A DNA stretch of 36,168 nucleotides from Verrucomicrobiota bacterium (GTDB taxonomy: Bacteria; Verrucomicrobiota; Verrucomicrobiia; Limisphaerales; JADLHS01): contig JABFSR010000056.1 of NCBI GenBank assembly GCA_013140495.1, positions 1 through 36,168 of the forward strand. Reading direction: 5' to 3'. Within the stretch, counting starts at the first letter, position 1, and each line of letters starts with the position of its first letter. The translations under genes and the position numbers were made by a program. Under the pieces are notes generated by a model, which was given only the letters and a program-made list of their open reading frames with translations, was not told the origin of the DNA and made no database searches. Below are positions 8,022-16,843 of the stretch, in pieces.

Positions 8022-8317
8022 AAGTGCGTCTCCTCACCTCGGCGTTCAACGACTTGGTCGCCGGACGCAAGTTTTACGACAAGCAGGGTGAGGGATTGGG
8101 TGATTAATTCTTCGACTCCGTCTTTACCGACATAGATTCGCTGGCTTTGTATGGAGGCATTCATCTGAAAGTTTCTGGCTATCACCGCCGACTGGCTTCC
8201 CGTTTTCCGTATGCGATCTACTATCGGATGGGAAGTGGCGACGTGGTCATCGTTTATCGCGTGCTGGATTGTCGGCAAGACCCGGCAAAGACCAGAAGTG
8301 TGCTGAAGCAGGGATGA
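8018..8317 (+). pseudogene. ParE/RelE-type toxin with in-frame stop at codon 30
   Basis: From the ATG at 8018 the frame encodes a start typical of ParE/RelE toxins (KVRLLTSAFNDLVAGRKFYDKQ), reaches GLGD, then TAA at 8105-8107. The same frame then stays open for 69 more residues to TGA at 8315: FFDSVFTDIDSL, VSGYHRRLASRFPYAIYYR, DVVIVYRVLDCRQDP, the conserved core and C-terminus of the family. The usual sequence at the stop is GLGDYF or similar, so a TAT/TAC Tyr codon changing to TAA explains the break. With the stop read through, the product would be 99 residues, the normal size. Everything else is intact, so the loss is either recent or a sequencing error. Confidence 0.85.
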
Positions 8318-8356
8318 AGTTTAGGAGCAGCTTGGAAATCTTGTGTTTAACGCTCG

Positions 8357-8509
8357 CCCTCACCCCGGCCCTCTCCCCCGAGGAGAGGGTGAATCGTTTG
8401 CCGGTTTCTGGAAATGTCGTGCGGCGGCGATGGGCGGAAGGTTGTCGAGCAATCAGCAGACGGACACAGGCTGTTCCCTCTCCTTGGGGAGAGGGTAAAG
8501 GGTGAGGGA
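8357..8509. repeat. REP-like paired palindromes (CCCTCACCC...GGAGAGGG type)
   Basis: Left end CCCTCACCCCGGCCCTCTCC (from 8358), continuing into a hairpin CCCTCTCCCCCGAGGAGAGGG. Right end is the mirror: CCCTCTCCTTGGGGAGAGGG, then GGGTGAGGGAG to 8510. Each end folds on itself and the two ends are inverted relative to each other, about 150 bases overall. This motif family is widespread as interspersed extragenic repeats in many bacterial genomes. Confidence 0.75.
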
Positions 8510-8536
8510 GGTTGTGAGACAAATCAGCCTGCTGGT

Positions 8537-8643
8537 GGAGCGCGGGTGTCCTCACCCGCTGCGTGTGGAAAGCGAAGGCGGCACAGTAAGTTCGTGAATC
8601 ACTTGGCAGGCGGACGTGCTGCGGCTGAGGACAGCCGCGCTCC
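8537..8643. repeat. 107-bp element with 23-bp inverted ends, each end itself palindromic
   Basis: The left end 8537-8559 begins GGAGCGCGGGTGTCC and ends CACCCGC; the right end 8621-8643 is its inverse with two differences (GCGGCTG/CAGCCGC versus GCGGGTG/CACCCGC). Each end also forms its own short hairpin, and the two differences keep both hairpins paired. No coding frame lies inside. Likely a small non-autonomous or REP-type element. Confidence 0.7.
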
Positions 8644-8703
8644 GCAGCGCGGGAATGGGGAGCGGGGCTGGCGGATGGAGCGGCGACTACGAATCGCAAA
8701 CTC

Positions 8704-9537
8704 TTAACAGAAGCCTTCGTCTGCGTGCCCGAACGTGACGATTTTGCCATCTTTAATTACGGCGCCAAAGCCATGCTCTTCATCCCAAGTGCATGAACCA
8801 CTGATTCCAATCGCACCGTCGCCGCGCAGGTAAATCGTGCTGATGGAAAAAATGTCTTCGACAACCTCCGGCTTTGTCGGTTTTGGCATGGTGAAGTTGA
8901 ACGTGGACATATCACCAAAGGTATCTTTGAGTTCCGGGTAAAGCTTTTTGTAGTAAGCGTGAGCTTGCTTGAGGACTTGAGGACGAACGTCAGGCCAATT
9001 CCGAATGAACTCATCCACCCGAGCCTCCGCATTGACGTCCCATTTAATTCCGTCACCTGGCATTGCCGTGAACAATTCAAAGTCTTCGGGACGGCTTTCC
9101 TTTTTTGTCACCGTCTCCTCGTCCGGGTCGGGATCGTCCGGTCCAACTTCAAGCGACTTCGCCAACTGTTCCATCGCATCGGCGAGGAAACTTGCCGCGC
9201 CAACATCCTTATCTTTGGGTGACGCCTTGGAGATTTCCTTCTTTGATTCGGCAGCCGCGCTTCGCATGCTCTCGGCAAGATCTTTCAAAAAGGCATCTCC
9301 CTCAGCCTCTTCCTTTGCCCACTCAGCTTCTTTCTTCGCCCGCTCGGCAGGAGTGGTTTCGGCTTCGAGTTTCTTTTCGTAATTCGTAGCCTGGCTTTCT
9401 AGTTCGGCCAAGCCCAGTCCGAAGTTTCGGAATTTTGGAATGCGAATTTCAACTTCTGTTGTATCAAACTTTGATTTGCCGCCTTTGACGCTCAGAATTT
9501 CAAAGAGTCCTGACTTAGACTTGGACTTTTCTGGCAT
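8704..9537 (-). CDS. Unknown soluble protein with charged coiled region and WDEEHG C-terminal domain
   Basis: 277 residues, no signal peptide or membrane segment. The start at 9537 is chosen because GGAAG lies five bases before this ATG; the frame is open further into the upstream gene, which would force an overlap. Residues ~50-130 are strongly charged and helical (AKKEAEWAKEEAEGDAFLK, then AESMRSAAAESKKEI), probably coiled coil, followed by an acidic linker rich in Asp/Pro/Glu. The C-terminal ~80 residues contain ISGSCTWDEEHGFGAVIKDG, resembling small DUF6985-like domains that occur in immunity-type proteins; that match is from memory and weak. It lies 22 bases after the fucose-isomerase-like gene, so co-transcription is likely, without an obvious functional link. 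Confidence 0.6.
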   Translation of the reverse strand: MPEKSKSKSGLFEILSVKGGKSKFDTTEVEIRIPKFRNFGLGLAELESQATNYEKKLEAETTPAERAKKEAEWAKEEAEGDAFLKDLAESMRSAAAESKKEISKASPKDKDVGAASFLADAMEQLAKSLEVGPDDPDPDEETVTKKESRPEDFELFTAMPGDGIKWDVNAEARVDEFIRNWPDVRPQVLKQAHAYYKKLYPELKDTFGDMSTFNFTMPKPTKPEVVEDIFSISTIYLRGDGAIGISGSCTWDEEHGFGAVIKDGKIVTFGHADEGFC

Positions 9538-9559
9538 ATCGCTTCCGTATTCGTTGTGT

Positions 9560-11209
9560 TCACCACTTCTTCCCATCCGCCTTCGTGCCACAGAGATTCA
9601 CTTTGATGCCCAGCGCGTTGGCCATCGAGGCTTTCGTCAGCAGACATTCGTCGGCGGACTTGGCGTTGGTGGCATAGACGCATTGGATGTGATTGGCCTG
9701 ATGCTTGGCCATCATCTGATCGCGCGAGACGCCGTAAGTGACGGCGTGCATGATGGGCCATTGCTTGGTGGTGGCTTTCCAGCGGCGGTCGGTTTCTTCG
9801 CGTGGAAGTTCGATGACTTTGGCGCGGCCCAAATCCATGTGCAGCGTGCCTTCGGCCACGTAGATGCGCGACCAGACGATTTCGCCGGGCTTGGAAATGC
9901 CGCGCATGGTGGCGCCGCCTTTCGGGAAATACATGGCCGGTTGGCGGAAACCTTCCGTGCCTTCCCAGCCGTCAATGAAATGCGCGGGTGGCGCGCTGCC
10001 GCTGATCTCGAAGACCCACACGTATTCCTTCGTGGTGCCGGACTTGTCCCAATCGCCCCAACGCAGATCGTGCAGCGTGTTTTCGACGGGTTGCTTGAGC
10101 GCTTCGTGAACGCGCTGCGTCATCAAGCCGTCGAGACCGGCACACTCGTCCACTTCGTTGAAGTGGGGCAGGGGTTTGCCTTTGAACAAAACGCGCTGGC
10201 CGTCGCGGGATTTCACGGGCGGACGATCGCTGTTGTTCAACGTGCCTTCGGCGAGATCGCTCGCGGGCGACAAATCTTTCAAGCCCTGCTGGTATTGGAT
10301 GCCGATGGTGTCGCAGCCGAAATCGTCCGCGATGCGCACGGCGGCGATGTAGGTCTTGCATTGCCAGAGGACCTGGCGCTCGGTGAGATCGGTGGATTCG
10401 TTGCGCCCGAGATCGAAGGTCATGCCCTTCTTCTTGAACCAGGCGAAACATTCGCGCGCCTCGTAATCGCTGACCTGCGTGGTCTCGTAGTAAAGCGCGG
10501 ACTGGCTGAGGCGTTCCTTGAACACGCCGGTGGCGTGGAGCAGATCGTCGGGGATGATGGCGTTGAACATGCCCATGCAACCTTCGTCGAACACGCCCAT
10601 GATGGCTTTGTCGCGCTGCAACGTGGCGGCGAGGGCTTCACCAAGCTTCTTCGCGCCAGCATCAACTTTGACTTTGGCGAGCGGCGTGACGTGATCGGTC
10701 TTGTGCGAGCAAGCGCCGGTCTTGAGCCAGTCGCGGAGTTTGGATTTGAAATTGTCGTCGGCGAAATCTTCGCTCCAGAGCGTGGAGTATTTCACGCCTT
10801 GTTTGGTGAGCGAGCCGTTTAAGTTCAACATGCCGACCAAGCCGGGCCAGGTGCCGGACCAGTTGGCGACCGTTAGGATCGGCCCGCGATGTGTGGTGAG
10901 TCCGGCGAGGACGTGATGCGAGTATTGCCAGACGGCTTCGGCGATGATGAGCGGCGCGTCGGGATCAATGCGTTTGAAAACATCCATGCCCTTGCGCTGC
11001 GAGTCAATGAAGCCATGCCGCGCAACCTCGTCATACTTGTGCGCGCGGATGAGTTCGTAGCCCTCAGCCTTGAGCGCGGCGGTGAGGGTGGCTTCCATCT
11101 CCTGTTGTGCGGGCCAGCAGGTTTGATTGGCGGAAAGTCGCAGGTCGCCGCTGGCGATGAGTTGAACCTGATTCTTTTTGAGTTTTGAAAAAGTCGTTTT
11201 CGCAGTCAT
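9560..11209 (-). CDS. L-fucose isomerase-like protein (L-fucose/L-arabinose isomerase fold)
   Basis: 549 residues; E. coli FucI has 591. The family interconverts aldoses and ketoses (e.g. L-fucose and L-fuculose) with a divalent metal. Recognisable blocks: [17 protein letters not shown] near the N-terminus, [21 protein letters not shown] (109-129), [19 protein letters not shown] (204-222), [15 protein letters not shown] (299-313), [16 protein letters not shown] (350-365), which may hold metal ligands, and [13 protein letters not shown] near 510-522 with a candidate catalytic His. It diverges enough from FucI that the true sugar is uncertain. No fucK/fucA partners are in the window; GDP-fucose synthase lies 24 kb away and is not linked. 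ATG at 11209 without a visible Shine-Dalgarno. Confidence 0.75.
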   Translation of the reverse strand: MTAKTTFSKLKKNQVQLIASGDLRLSANQTCWPAQQEMEATLTAALKAEGYELIRAHKYDEVARHGFIDSQRKGMDVFKRIDPDAPLIIAEAVWQYSHHVLAGLTTHRGPILTVANWSGTWPGLVGMLNLNGSLTKQGVKYSTLWSEDFADDNFKSKLRDWLKTGACSHKTDHVTPLAKVKVDAGAKKLGEALAATLQRDKAIMGVFDEGCMGMFNAIIPDDLLHATGVFKERLSQSALYYETTQVSDYEARECFAWFKKKGMTFDLGRNESTDLTERQVLWQCKTYIAAVRIADDFGCDTIGIQYQQGLKDLSPASDLAEGTLNNSDRPPVKSRDGQRVLFKGKPLPHFNEVDECAGLDGLMTQRVHEALKQPVENTLHDLRWGDWDKSGTTKEYVWVFEISGSAPPAHFIDGWEGTEGFRQPAMYFPKGGATMRGISKPGEIVWSRIYVAEGTLHMDLGRAKVIELPREETDRRWKATTKQWPIMHAVTYGVSRDQMMAKHQANHIQCVYATNAKSADECLLTKASMANALGIKVNLCGTKADGKKW

Positions 11210-11288
11210 GTGCCGGACAGACTATCGGGTGACAACGCAGAAATAAAGAAGCGATTGGCATCCGAAGGCAACGACCCGAGTTTGCGGT

Positions 11289-11441
11289 GTCAAACAGAGC
11301 GGCAACACGCTTACCTGAACCGATCCCGGTGCATTGCAATCCGCCATCGTTGTCAACGACACCTACAATGATGTTAACGTCGCCACCAGCCCCTACGATA
11401 CCAATGCGACAGGTACAGTTTTCTTTCGCGTCCGCCGTTAA
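11289..11441 (+). pseudogene. Decayed C-terminal remnant of a secreted protein (FFRVRR tail)
   Basis: In one frame: VKQSGNTLT, stop (TGA 11316-11318), TDPGALQSAIVVNDTYNDV, then ATSPYDTNATGTVFFRVRR and TAA at 11439. This follows the pattern of the C-terminal domain common on verrucomicrobial secreted proteins (...LTWTG.G.LQSA..V.G.Y.DV..ATSPY......FFRVR). The TGA stands where Trp (TGG) is expected. No start or N-terminal domains are visible upstream, so only the tail survives. A hairpin resembling its terminator follows at 11480. The next gene carries a tail of the same kind. Confidence 0.6.
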
Positions 11442-11479
11442 CGCGTTCCGGCAGTATCGCGAAACAATGAAATCGTGAA

Positions 11480-11499
11480 GCCGGGACGGGAGTTCCGGC
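11480..11499 (+). terminator. Hairpin downstream of the remnant gene
   Basis: GCCGGGA (11480-11486) pairs with TTCCGGC (11493-11499) with one G-T pair and a six-base loop, followed by CTCTTT. It sits 39 bases after the remnant's stop codon. Confidence 0.45.
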
Positions 11500-11573
11500 C
11501 TCTTTGCCCAAAAAATCGAACGCCAAAGACAAAGAGGACAAACCCTGTCCCCAAAGGAAGGCGAAGAATGACG

Positions 11574-11603
11574 TTGACTTGAACCCGCCAAAAAGTGGTT
11601 AAT
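11574..11603 (+). promoter_or_regulatory. Probable sigma-70-type promoter of the secreted-protein gene
   Basis: TTGACT (11574-11579) and GTTAAT (11598-11603) are separated by 18 bases, giving 5/6 and 4/6 matches to the consensus. Predicted transcription would begin near 11610, 33 bases before the ATG at 11643, which supports that start over the upstream GTG at 11595. Confidence 0.5.
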
Positions 11604-11642
11604 CATTTCCAGAAACACAGAACCAAGAATCATTCCAGCATT

Positions 11643-13766
11643 ATGAAAAAACTCCTCATTGGTGCCATCACATTAGGGTTCATCAGTAGTTCAGCTTTGG
11701 CTGACAATGTGTATGTCACCGCCCTGACCTCCAACTGCACGTCCAGCGCAATTTGTGGTCAAAATGCCAACGCGGACATTAATCCAAACACCTCTTTACC
11801 GGTTTACAGTGAAGGCATCCTCGGTTCGTTCACTACCGCCATTTCCACGGTACCTTACAAGAGTCCCACACCTGGCGCCCGGTTCTTTAGCAATTCGTTC
11901 TCCAATTCTACGCCAGACCTCGGCATCACCCTTCGACCCGCGTTGGCGGTGGCAGGTGGTGTGTACCGGCTCTATCACGTTTATTCTTCGGCCGCCGGGA
12001 ATGTGAGCACCAATATCGTGGTTGGCGTCACCAATGTGGCGAACTGCACTCTGTCTTTCTCCAGCACGGACAAGTTCCAAAGATCCTTTGGCGCGGTGGC
12101 TGGTGGCGTGAATTCTTGGCAGTTTTTGGGTTATGTTACCAATGACGTTGCTACATCCAATCCCGAAATTACTTTCTACTTTCAGGGAGGCGTCGTCAAT
12201 GCAGGGGCTTCCCAACGGCTGGTGGTGGATTCGTTTCGCTTCAGCTTGGAGGACCCCTGTCTTGATATTCCCACCGTTTTCCCGACCGGTCCGCTCGCGA
12301 CCAACTTGTCCGATGTGATCGTCACCGGGGTCAATGGAAGCGCGACCAAAGTCACTGTATTCCAGGATAACGGCGCGGGCATGGTATCGATTGGCGAACT
12401 CAACTCGGGCATAGTTGCTGGCAACAACGCCGTGCCGGTGACTGGATTAGTGAGGAATTCGGTAGTCGCCGCCACGCAGACAGTAGGCGGCCAAGAAGGT
12501 TGCCCTCTCGATTATTCGGCATTTCTGGTTGGCGGTGGTGCCAATCCCCGCCTGCGCGTTGCATTGAGTGTCCGGCAAACCACCAGCACCGGACCCGTGG
12601 GAACTGCCGGTAGCACCGCTACTGTCGGTGCCAACATTCATTTCCTCGGCTCCTCCACTCGCATTAGTGGCGCTCCGGGAGATGGTCCGGTCTTGATACC
12701 AAGCCCCGCCTGGCAGACTCTTACTTTTGATCGCGGCACGGCTACTCTGGGAAATTCCGCCAATGCGGTGGGCAGTCCTGAAAGCAACCTTGGCTACGCC
12801 GCCAATGACACGGTCGCTGTCCGCGTCTATGCCTATCGGACGGTGCCGGAAAGCGGCGTTCAAATATTTTCCGCCGCCCCGGCTCAATCGTCTGTTGTCA
12901 CCAGTAATGACGTATTCGCGGTGAACTGGACCTGGGATGCCGTAGCGAATGCGGATGGTTATCGGCTACTCCGCAATTTCAACTCGGACAACTACGTCGG
13001 GGGTTCTGTGGATGTGGTCGGCGTGAATAACTTTAACGATGCGAACAATGCATGGAGCGGGGCAATCACCGTAACCCCGACTTCGACGCACACGAATCCC
13101 GCTGTCAAATGGAACGCGCAGACCGGAGCGTCTCCCGCCGGCACCGTTTATGATTTGAATGGTCAGTGGGGCACCATTGATGCCATCGCATTCGCCATCG
13201 ATGATCTGAAAGACACTGGACCTTTTGACCTTTACATCGACAATCTCCAGAATGGCAGCACGGTGTTCCAAGACTTCGAGAACGCTGTCGGCAACACTGC
13301 GGATTATGCCTACCGGTCACCGAGTTTCTCTGGCACCACTTCTGGCAACATCTTGGGATTGCCCAACAGCAGCCGGGCCTCCGTTCGGGCCGCTGATACC
13401 GGCATCAAGTCGTTGCATGTGAAATTCCAATGGAATGGCACCAACGATACCAAATGGCTCCGCTTAACCACATCAGGAGCAGCACCGGTCCAAAGTCCAC
13501 AAATAAACCTAGACCACCCGACGTCCATCCGCTTCCTGCTCCTGCCCAAAGGCAGCACTCCGGTGCAACCGGTGGCCACCAGCCTGTCCATCAGCAACAA
13601 TGCCGCTGGGCAAAGGGTGCTGAGTTGGGCTGGCGGACACAACCTTCAAGCCTCAAGCTTGGTGACGGGCACATACACGAACACCGGTGTAACGCTCGGT
13701 CCCTGGACCAACACCCTTAGTGCTCAAGAGAAGTTCTTCCGCTTGTCTGATCCTTATGACGACTAA
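11643..13766 (+). CDS. Secreted multidomain beta-rich protein of unknown function
   Basis: 707 residues. The ATG at 11643 starts a textbook signal peptide, MKKLLIGAITLGFISSSALA, with cleavage near residue 20. Residues ~35-215 form a beta-rich domain (GGVYRLYHVYSSAAGNVSTNI, then QRLVVDSFRFS) reminiscent of golvesin/xanthan-lyase-type carbohydrate-binding folds. An Ig/fibronectin-like stretch (QSSVVTSNDVFAVNWTWD) is near 415-435 and a jelly-roll-like stretch (FQDFENAVGN, IKSLHVKFQWNG) near 540-610. The last ~55 residues end in EKFFRLSDPYDD, the F-F-R tail shared with other secreted proteins here. Gly, Asn, Thr and Ser dominate, as in exported proteins. Own promoter (11574) and strong terminator (13804): monocistronic. 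A role in binding or polymer attachment is only a guess. Confidence 0.8.
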   Translation: MKKLLIGAITLGFISSSALADNVYVTALTSNCTSSAICGQNANADINPNTSLPVYSEGILGSFTTAISTVPYKSPTPGARFFSNSFSNSTPDLGITLRPALAVAGGVYRLYHVYSSAAGNVSTNIVVGVTNVANCTLSFSSTDKFQRSFGAVAGGVNSWQFLGYVTNDVATSNPEITFYFQGGVVNAGASQRLVVDSFRFSLEDPCLDIPTVFPTGPLATNLSDVIVTGVNGSATKVTVFQDNGAGMVSIGELNSGIVAGNNAVPVTGLVRNSVVAATQTVGGQEGCPLDYSAFLVGGGANPRLRVALSVRQTTSTGPVGTAGSTATVGANIHFLGSSTRISGAPGDGPVLIPSPAWQTLTFDRGTATLGNSANAVGSPESNLGYAANDTVAVRVYAYRTVPESGVQIFSAAPAQSSVVTSNDVFAVNWTWDAVANADGYRLLRNFNSDNYVGGSVDVVGVNNFNDANNAWSGAITVTPTSTHTNPAVKWNAQTGASPAGTVYDLNGQWGTIDAIAFAIDDLKDTGPFDLYIDNLQNGSTVFQDFENAVGNTADYAYRSPSFSGTTSGNILGLPNSSRASVRAADTGIKSLHVKFQWNGTNDTKWLRLTTSGAAPVQSPQINLDHPTSIRFLLLPKGSTPVQPVATSLSISNNAAGQRVLSWAGGHNLQASSLVTGTYTNTGVTLGPWTNTLSAQEKFFRLSDPYDD

Positions 13767-13803
13767 GGGTTGACACTGAAGCCTATTCTGAAGTCAGAGA
13801 ATC

Positions 13804-13832
13804 AAACCGGGCTTTCGGGCCCGGTTTCTTTC
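13804..13832 (+). terminator. Strong intrinsic terminator after the secreted-protein gene
   Basis: AAACCGGGC (13804-13812) pairs perfectly with GCCCGGTTT (13819-13827), nine pairs with a six-base loop TTTCGG, followed by CTTTCTT. It lies 38 bases past the stop. Confidence 0.85.
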
Positions 13833-13855
13833 TTCAAGAGATGTTCTAAAATGTG

Positions 13856-16843
13856 ATGCGCGCGCAACTAACACAAACATTTCAGATGTTCATTCGCACG
13901 GTCAGCCCCTTGCGTCCGCCCACCTGCCCATCGTGTGCGTTTTCAAAATGGCTGCGGCGGAGTTGGCAGCAGCGGGCAGCATTTTTATTTTTAACCGTCC
14001 TGCTCTTCGCCGTAACGCCTGCTTCGGCTCAAATACAACGCGTCCTTGGCCTCGACATCTCGGCGTGGCAGGGGAACATCTCACAGGCCACCTGGAACAA
14101 CATTCACAACGTCGAGAACCGGCAGTTCATCATCCTCCGCTCAAGTCGCGGCGGCACCACCGGCGTTTACAATCAAAACTATCCGAATAACGACTTCGGC
14201 ACGAACACGCTTTCCCAGCGCTACGACGACCCGTATTACGTTCAGAACGTCAATCGCGTCACGACAGCCGGCATGTACGCCGGTTCGTATCATTTCTCGC
14301 GACCGGACATCATCGCCAGCACGCTGAATTCTGGCGGCATCCCCAACAGCGGCACGGACGAGGCGGATCATTTCATCCAGATGGCCGGGCCTTGGATGCG
14401 CCCGGGCTATCTGGTGCCGGTTCATGACTTCGAGGCCGGTGACGGCATTCGCACGGATGAAGAGATGGCACAATTCTGCATAGATTTTTCAAGCCGCATC
14501 TATGCCGTGATGGGCATTCGTCCGGCGATTTACATCAACGGCAACTACGCAGCGTTCGTCCTGGGCGGAGCGTCTGTCGCGCTGAGAAACCAGCTTGCCC
14601 AGCCTGCCGCAACTCTCCCAAGCGTGGTGTCTCCCGCTTATCCCATCTTGTGGAGCGCCCGCTGGCCGAACCAGACAAATGTTCCTGCGATTGACGTGCA
14701 AAACACCGAACCGAAGGACACCTACGCTGCCATCTATGGCCCTTGGGACGATTACGGAGTCATACATCCTTGGGCATTCTGGCAATACGCAAGCACTCTT
14801 CGATTGCCCAGCTACAATAGCGGCAACAATAATCTCGACGCTGATGTCGCGCGCGGCGGAATCGAATTCCTCAAGGATCAACTCGTGCCCGCCGTCTGGA
14901 TGAATGACATCAGCGGAGATTGGAGCACGCTGACGAACTGGAACAGCGGTCAGACGCCAATTGCGCCAGTGCAAGGCCCGGGGCAAGTGGCGCGCGTTGG
15001 AACATTTACAATGCCGACGCCGCGCCTTCCGGGAGCGTCCGGCTCCGGCGTCACCTCCGGCCAGTACGACACAGTAATTCTCGAACGCCCGAACGCCAAC
15101 ATCACCGTCACGCTCTCCGCCGGCACGCACAACATCCGCAAACTTTATATGCGTGAGACGTTGAACATCACGGGCGGTGCACTGACGGTGAACTACGTGC
15201 CGTCCTCGGATTCCACGACCAACGGGGCGCAATTTTCCGGTCCGGTCACGTTGAGCGGCAGCGGCAGTTTCAGTGTTCACACGCTGCAGGTGGACACCGC
15301 GCAAACGTTCACCCTCGGCGGCGGCACGCTCACTTTGAACAGAATCAATTTGATGCCCGGCGGCTCGCCCGGGAGAATTGCCATGACCGGCGACGCGATC
15401 TTCAATGCGCTTTCAAATGTCACCGCAATAATTGCGAACGGCGGCGCGGGCAGTTCCGGTTTCATCAACCTTGGCGGCGCAACGCGTGTTTTCAACGTCA
15501 GCAACGGCACGTCCGACGTGGACTTGTCCATTGACGTGCCGCTGTACAACGGCGCGATCACCAAGACCGGCGCAGGAACGCTGCGCCTCACCGCCATCAA
15601 CACCAACGACCTCGGGACGACGGTCTCCGCAGGCAGGTTGCTCGTGAACAACACCACCGGTTCGGGCACCGGCACTGGGAACGTGACCGTGAATAGCGGC
15701 GGCACGCTGGGCGGCACCGGCACGATTGCGGGCACAGTCACCGTCAACAGCGGAGGCACGATTTCCCCGGGCGTGTCCATCGGCACGTTGACGTTGAATA
15801 GTCCGCCGGTTTTCAACGGTACCAATTTCATGGAAATCAATCGCAACGGCGGATCGCCGTTGGCCGATAAAATAGTCCTGACCAGCGGCGCGTTGAATTA
15901 TGGCGGCACATTGATGGTTTCCAATATCGGCGCTTCGCTCATCGGTGGAGAAGTATTCACAAACTTCAGCGCGACCTCATTCTCCGGCGCGTTCACAACC
16001 ACCATCCTGCCCCCGCTCACCAGTGCATTGAATTGGCACACCGGCAGGCTGGCCACCGACGGCACGATCAGAGTCAACCGCGCGCCGGTTGCCAACCCGG
16101 AGAATGTCACGAATGTTCCGTCACTCGTATTGGAGATTCCAATCGCGAGCCTCACCACAAACGATACGGACGCGGACGGTGACTCGATTACAGTAATTGG
16201 CATCAACCTGACCACGACCAATGGCATAACCTTGATCACAAACAACACCTCCATCTTCTACTCGAACTCCGTGAGTGTCAGCGACCGGTTCTTCTATGTC
16301 ATCAGCGATGGCAGTGGCGGCAGCGCGACAGGCGCGGTGCAAATCACATCGCTACCTATCATCAACGTTCCACCATCCATCTCGGTTCAACCTCAATCCC
16401 AGACCGTGAAGCTCGGATCGAACGTCCTCTTCACCGTCACCGGTTCTGGAGTTCCTGCACCGACCTACCAATGGCTTTTCAACACGACGAACATCCCTGG
16501 CGCGACGACGACCAGTTACACCCGAAGCAACGCGCAGTTCGCCGACGTGGGGAATTATTCCGTCGTTGTAACAAACAATGCCGGCTCGCTCGCCAGTTCC
16601 AACGCCGTGCTCACCGTGTTGCCGCTCGCACAGATATGGATGCAAAGCATCCTCCCCCTGCCAGATGGCCGCATGACGCTTGTCATTACTGGAGAGCCGG
16701 GTTACGCCTACTCGGTGGACCGCTCGACGAATCTTTTCGTCTGGCAACAGATCACCAATCTGATGAACACCAACGGCACATCGTCCTTCACAGATGATTC
16801 GGCGACCAATTCCGACGCAGGATTTTATCGCGCGCGGCAATGA
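13856..16843 (+). CDS. Secreted GH25 lysozyme fused to beta-strand repeats and Ig-like domains
   Basis: 995 residues. A long N-region precedes a hydrophobic core and cleavage after ASA (~58). Residues ~62-345 are a glycoside hydrolase family 25 domain (muramidase cutting MurNAc-GlcNAc in peptidoglycan): GLDISAWQG with the catalytic-type Asp67, [10 protein letters not shown] (141-150), VHDFEAG with Asp191/Glu193, and PWAFWQYAS near the end. Then come autotransporter-associated beta-strand repeats (~564-638: [48 protein letters not shown]), a cadherin-like domain (~745-835, [11 protein letters not shown]), an Ig-like domain (~836-921, [13 protein letters not shown] ... [14 protein letters not shown]), and a C-terminal domain ending GFYRARQ. 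GTG 13853 or ATG 13886 are alternative starts. Its stop overlaps the next gene's ATG. Likely surface-attached or secreted, acting on other cells' walls or in wall remodelling. Confidence 0.88.
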   Translation: MRAQLTQTFQMFIRTVSPLRPPTCPSCAFSKWLRRSWQQRAAFLFLTVLLFAVTPASAQIQRVLGLDISAWQGNISQATWNNIHNVENRQFIILRSSRGGTTGVYNQNYPNNDFGTNTLSQRYDDPYYVQNVNRVTTAGMYAGSYHFSRPDIIASTLNSGGIPNSGTDEADHFIQMAGPWMRPGYLVPVHDFEAGDGIRTDEEMAQFCIDFSSRIYAVMGIRPAIYINGNYAAFVLGGASVALRNQLAQPAATLPSVVSPAYPILWSARWPNQTNVPAIDVQNTEPKDTYAAIYGPWDDYGVIHPWAFWQYASTLRLPSYNSGNNNLDADVARGGIEFLKDQLVPAVWMNDISGDWSTLTNWNSGQTPIAPVQGPGQVARVGTFTMPTPRLPGASGSGVTSGQYDTVILERPNANITVTLSAGTHNIRKLYMRETLNITGGALTVNYVPSSDSTTNGAQFSGPVTLSGSGSFSVHTLQVDTAQTFTLGGGTLTLNRINLMPGGSPGRIAMTGDAIFNALSNVTAIIANGGAGSSGFINLGGATRVFNVSNGTSDVDLSIDVPLYNGAITKTGAGTLRLTAINTNDLGTTVSAGRLLVNNTTGSGTGTGNVTVNSGGTLGGTGTIAGTVTVNSGGTISPGVSIGTLTLNSPPVFNGTNFMEINRNGGSPLADKIVLTSGALNYGGTLMVSNIGASLIGGEVFTNFSATSFSGAFTTTILPPLTSALNWHTGRLATDGTIRVNRAPVANPENVTNVPSLVLEIPIASLTTNDTDADGDSITVIGINLTTTNGITLITNNTSIFYSNSVSVSDRFFYVISDGSGGSATGAVQITSLPIINVPPSISVQPQSQTVKLGSNVLFTVTGSGVPAPTYQWLFNTTNIPGATTTSYTRSNAQFADVGNYSVVVTNNAGSLASSNAVLTVLPLAQIWMQSILPLPDGRMTLVITGEPGYAYSVDRSTNLFVWQQITNLMNTNGTSSFTDDSATNSDAGFYRARQ

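Larger units (their letters stand above)
8318..8703. other. Non-coding stretch holding two palindromic repeat elements
   Basis: 386 bases between the toxin remnant and the convergent minus-strand gene. It contains no credible coding frame. It is mostly occupied by the two inverted-repeat elements listed at 8357-8509 and 8537-8643; the remainder (8644-8703) shows nothing recognisable. Confidence 0.6.

Noticed and set aside
9440..10822. 460-codon plus-strand frame opposite the fucose-isomerase-like gene
   Set aside because: Antisense shadow caused by GC-rich codon structure; composition is His/Gly/Ala/Phe-skewed with no recognisable motif, while the minus strand encodes a clear enzyme.
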